Below, one piece after another: positions 29,232-31,251 of a stretch of DNA of 31,251 nt. The stretch spans positions 1 to 31,251 of IMG/VR virus record IMGVR_UViG_3300050025_000140; one strand, written 5' to 3'. Within the stretch, counting starts at the first letter, position 1. Each line of letters starts with the position of its first letter. A program made the position numbers and the translations under genes. The notes under the pieces were generated by a model, which was not told the origin of the DNA, ran no database searches, and saw nothing but the letters and a program-made list of their open reading frames with translations. This DNA is from a virus.

Positions 29232-29723
29232 ATGACAGATGTAATTACGGACTGTTTTACCGTTGCATACACACGATTCACCGATAACGAAGGTGGAGGT
29301 GGAACATATTCCGAAGAAATCCCCTGTATCAGTGGAGGACTTCTTTACAGCCGTGAGCCATTGATAAAACCTGACTTTATTCCCTATCACCCTATGTCTC
29401 AGGCGTCGGCTACTCGATCTTTAAACACGACCTTCCAAATCAGCACTACGCGGGACTGTTCAGTAACGTACTCTGTGGGCATTACCTGTGGCGCTTCAGA
29501 CGCTGGCTCAGTTTATCTTGAGACAGCTAGCGATTCAGAGTTTACGACTGGCCTTCAAGAGTTGGCTCGCTTTGCTGTTTCAGCCTCGACGATGTCTATT
29601 CCAATGTCGGCCTTCGTCCCAGCAGGATTTTATGTGCGACTTCGTACATCCTCTGATACAGGATCGCCATCATTTGCCTATCGATCTGGCCAAGAAGTCT
29701 TAACACCATGGATTGAAATTTAG
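29232..29723 (+). CDS. terminal fibre-module protein
   Basis: A 163-residue protein with AAAGGAG eight bases upstream. It has a beta-sandwich-like pattern with GSVYLETASDSEFTTGLQ and MSIPMSAFVPAGFYVRLR, ending SGQEVLTPWIEI. The block PAGFYVRLRTSS-D and the closing SGQEVL occur, as I recall, in C-terminal domains of phage tail or adhesin proteins. It may act as the chaperone-like cap or lectin tip of the fibre. It closes the module and is followed by small membrane genes. Confidence 0.55.
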   Translation: MTDVITDCFTVAYTRFTDNEGGGGTYSEEIPCISGGLLYSREPLIKPDFIPYHPMSQASATRSLNTTFQISTTRDCSVTYSVGITCGASDAGSVYLETASDSEFTTGLQELARFAVSASTMSIPMSAFVPAGFYVRLRTSSDTGSPSFAYRSGQEVLTPWIEI

Positions 29724-29730
29724 GAGACAC

Positions 29731-29916
29731 ATGTCAAAAACCATGATTTTCACCGTAATTCTAGTTGGGGCTGCTGCGGCTATTGGCCTTGCAAGCTACT
29801 ACTTTCTTGGGGCAGACAATGCCATTGAGGAAGAGGCTGAGAAAATTATCAAGGACGAAACTGGATTAAATATTGATCTTTCTCCTGGCTCTCCTGAAGT
29901 TACAACAAAGAGTTAA
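29731..29916 (+). CDS. small inner-membrane protein
   Basis: Encodes 61 residues from the ATG at 29731, with TAGGAG five bases upstream. One N-terminal transmembrane helix (TMIFTVILVGAAAAIGLASYYFLG, about residues 4-26) precedes an acidic, probably extramembrane helix (AIEEEAEKIIKDETGLNIDLSPGSPE). The pattern is found in several phages near lysis genes. It could be a holin-like or accessory lysis protein, or a spanin subunit, but no defining motif is present. It is encoded with the lipoprotein and the 36-residue protein downstream. Confidence 0.6.
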   Translation: MSKTMIFTVILVGAAAAIGLASYYFLGADNAIEEEAEKIIKDETGLNIDLSPGSPEVTTKS

Positions 29917-29925
29917 GAGGTAAAT

Positions 29926-30108
29926 ATGAAGAGATTCTTTTGGCTCGCTCCGATCCTCTTGCTTACAAGCGGTTGTACAATAAACTACACTCAGGAGCAT
30001 TTCGTTACTCTGGCAAAAGATTCTGAAACAGATCATACTATCCAGGATAACGACTCAACGACCGCATCAACAGACGCGGCCGCGGACATCAAAATTCCAG
30101 GGTTGTAG
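29926..30108 (+). CDS. small outer-membrane lipoprotein
   Basis: A 60-residue protein with AAGAGGT six bases upstream. It has a type II signal: basic start (MKR), hydrophobic core (FFWLAPILLL) and lipobox LTSGC with Cys17 as the lipidation site. The mature part is polar, Thr/Asp-rich and has no proline tract. Size and location invite comparison with Rz1-type o-spanins, which are short lipoproteins. Those are usually proline-rich and encoded with an Rz partner, so that assignment is weak. An immunity or exclusion lipoprotein is an alternative. Confidence 0.65.
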   Translation: MKRFFWLAPILLLTSGCTINYTQEHFVTLAKDSETDHTIQDNDSTTASTDAAADIKIPGL

Positions 30109-30115
30109 GTAGGTC

Positions 30116-30226
30116 ATGAAAGAAGTATGGGATGAGATATGGAACGACACGCCGCCCTTTGTGGCGGCGCTAGTTATTGCAGTACTTGCATTTGTCGTAT
30201 TTTTGGTTGTAGATATTCTAATTTGA
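30116..30226 (+). CDS. 36-residue membrane peptide
   Basis: A short frame from ATG at 30116 (GGTAGGT upstream) to TGA at 30224. After KEVWDEIWNDTPP comes a strongly hydrophobic segment (AALVIAVLAFVVFLVVDILI), a single transmembrane helix. A GC-rich 7-bp hairpin (CGCCGCC/GGCGGCG, 30150-30169) lies within the gene. It is co-directional with the lipoprotein and may belong to a membrane or lysis cassette. It converges with the minus-strand gene 30218-30478. Confidence 0.5.
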   Translation: MKEVWDEIWNDTPPFVAALVIAVLAFVVFLVVDILI

Positions 30227-30478
30227 TGGATCTTTGACCTTCTCCTTTTTCATACGACCAGTATAGGGAAGTCCATTCGTCTCGCATAAAGAGCGTACAA
30301 CGTCCTCGCGGAAGTAGTCCTTCCTTTCCTGATAGGGGACTCGCTTGTTAAAACTAGACAACAGTGTGATCGCTTCGTCATTCGCGGGAAACCATCGCAT
30401 CCACCCTCCGGTCATAACCTTTCCGAAGAACTGCATTTTCCCAACTGATAGTATAGTAGACTTGATTTTATCGACCAT
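30218..30478 (-). CDS. hypothetical protein
   Basis: An 86-residue basic protein of unknown function. It has mixed helix/strand character (DKIKSTILSVGKMQFFG, GGWMRWFPANDEAITLL) and a Lys-rich C-terminus. GGAAGA lies just upstream on the minus strand. Its first eleven bases overlap the end of the larger minus-strand gene 30468-30989, so the two are probably co-expressed. It converges with the 36-residue membrane gene, overlapping by nine bases. Confidence 0.5.
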   Translation of the reverse strand: MVDKIKSTILSVGKMQFFGKVMTGGWMRWFPANDEAITLLSSFNKRVPYQERKDYFREDVVRSLCETNGLPYTGRMKKEKVKDPSN

Positions 30479-30989
30479 ATTCTTCCCTGTTTATTTGCTC
30501 TGACACAATTGCTTCCTTTACTTGCTTTGCAAGGATCTTGCATTGATCCACGACGTAGCCAAGACTCTCGTACGTATCTCTCCCATGCCCCAACAACCAC
30601 TCAAATAGTTCTATATCCTCTATACTCCCAGTTCGTTTAAAGCTATGCATTGACGGGACAAGGTCGCCAGAATGAGCGCAATCAAATCCCACAAGTGCCC
30701 CCTTTAATGGCCCCATCTCTTCGCTATGATTGAAGGTTACTCCCCCATGTACAACAGCGTCGATATCGTTTATCTCTTTCCCAGTCCAAGGATGACCATC
30801 AGGAAGAAGGCAGTAGCCACAAAAGTGTCCGCCAAAGAAGTGATCTGGGCCATCCTGCTTAACAACTCGATAGACAAGACATTTAATGCCTAAGTGCTCA
30901 AAAGTCGCGCTATCTGGCTCTTTTACCCAAGGGCCCTCGCCAAACCACTCTCTTTTTTGCTCTTCTGTGTATTTGTGAAATTCTTCCAT
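30468..30989 (-). CDS. conserved phage protein of unknown function
   Basis: A 173-residue protein. Distinctive blocks are HFCGYCLLPDGHPWTGK, DAVVHGGVTFNHSEEMG and ALVGFDCAHSGDLVPSM, followed by YESLGYVVDQCKILAKQVKE. I recognise the HGG-x-T and GFDCAH-x-GDL pattern from unannotated proteins in many phage and plasmid genomes. The conserved His, Asp and Cys residues could form a metal or active site, but no function is known to me. Its ATG follows the stop of the 55-residue gene directly (TAAATG), so it is translated from the minus-strand cluster transcript. Confidence 0.65.
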   Translation of the reverse strand: MEEFHKYTEEQKREWFGEGPWVKEPDSATFEHLGIKCLVYRVVKQDGPDHFFGGHFCGYCLLPDGHPWTGKEINDIDAVVHGGVTFNHSEEMGPLKGALVGFDCAHSGDLVPSMHSFKRTGSIEDIELFEWLLGHGRDTYESLGYVVDQCKILAKQVKEAIVSEQINREEYGR

Positions 30990-31157
30990 TTACGCCCCAG
31001 CCTCTCTTAAAATCCTCGCTACTCCATCAGCCCTAACAACAACATGCCCCACAGCCTCAAGAGCCAATCTTGTAACAGGAGTTTGATTGTTGTCCACGTG
31101 AGCTTGGGCAACGACGGCTAGGTCAAGCGCGGGCGGCCTATGTCTGGTGGGTGTCAT
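30990..31157 (-). CDS. 55-residue hypothetical protein
   Basis: A short frame with GAGGAG seven bases before its ATG on the minus strand; that site lies within the upstream 23-codon frame. It is Ala/Val-rich (ALDLAVVAQAHVDNNQTP, RLALEAVGHVVVRADGVARIL) and ends next to the start of the gene 30468-30989. No signal peptide is seen. The good ribosome site and tight spacing support translation; the function is unknown. Confidence 0.45.
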   Translation of the reverse strand: MTPTRHRPPALDLAVVAQAHVDNNQTPVTRLALEAVGHVVVRADGVARILREAGA

Positions 31158-31209
31158 GGACCAACTCCTCGTTAAAATCTACGTTCGTCACATCCTTTTT
31201 ACGACTCAT
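31138..31209 (-). CDS. 23-residue possible leader peptide
   Basis: An ATG at 31209 follows a very good AAGGAGAAACAAA site and encodes 23 residues (MSRKKDVTNVDFNEELVHD at the start), ending inside the next gene. It overlaps the 55-residue gene by 20 bases and contains that gene's ribosome site, so translation of the two may be coupled. It may be a micro-protein or merely a leader. Confidence 0.35.
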   Translation of the reverse strand: MSRKKDVTNVDFNEELVHDTHQT

Positions 31210-31251
31210 TTTGTTTCTCCTTTTTCATAGGGTTAAAGGCAACAAAGACAC

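Noticed and set aside
25303-29723. Diversity-generating retroelement acting on fibre genes
   Set aside because: No reverse transcriptase or adenine-biased template/variable pair is visible; the repeats are explained by tandem duplication.
30150-30169. CGCCGCC/GGCGGCG hairpin as a terminator
   Set aside because: It is inside the 36-residue gene and not followed by a T tract; at most it is a pausing or stability element.

Overview
The window is one contiguous stretch of a tailed bacteriophage (or a prophage-derived contig), with short-tailed (podovirus-like) architecture. The sequence shows a terminase small/large pair, a P22-type portal, a scaffold, an N4-gp56-type major capsid protein, an adaptor, a propeller-like tail-hub protein, three consecutive virion/ejection-type proteins and a long tail-fibre module. 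No tape-measure, sheath or baseplate gene is visible. A small lipoprotein with a clear lipobox and an apparently exported protein point to a Gram-negative host. No integrase, polymerase, endolysin or host gene is visible, so lifestyle and host genus cannot be fixed.

Layout. (1) 1-6070 is an accessory region of small genes: a tRNA-like RNA, an SPFH/band-7 membrane protein, several small zinc- or tryptophan-rich proteins, a minus-strand gene for an exported protein, an SpoVG-like protein, a metallophosphoesterase-like protein that has lost nearly all its metal ligands, and a lone ParB/Srx-like domain protein. (2) 6068-15384 is packaging and head: TerS, TerL, two small basic proteins, a highly structured leader, portal, scaffold, capsid, a probable decoration protein, adaptor and a gp53-like fibre protein. 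(3) 15386-23079 is tail hub and ejection proteins, one of which carries a C-terminal peptidase-S74/ICA domain. (4) 23080-23500 is a minus-strand ribbon-helix-helix regulator operon with an inverted repeat over its promoter. (5) 23534-29723 is a fibre/adhesin module with 267-bp internal repeats and three tandem paralogous tip proteins. (6) 29731-30226 holds small membrane and lipoprotein genes. (7) 30218-31209 is a minus-strand cluster of small proteins.

The late genes form one tightly packed plus-strand transcription unit, with ATGA or TAATG junctions at many boundaries. It is interrupted by three minus-strand islands (3768-4152, 23080-23484 and 30218-31209) that look like separately controlled insertions.

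The observation most worth following is at 4033-4120. Two degenerate copies of a 28-nt palindromic, CRISPR-like repeat flank exactly 32 nt, giving a 60-nt period. A minus-strand promoter-like sequence lies directly upstream and the exported-protein gene directly downstream. It could be a phage mini-CRISPR array, an RNA anti-CRISPR-like element, or a structured leader RNA. Next in interest are mutually exclusive hairpins that would hide the portal ribosome binding site, the metallophosphoesterase pseudoenzyme, the 106-nt tRNA-like RNA and a classical -1 slippery heptamer at 2654.
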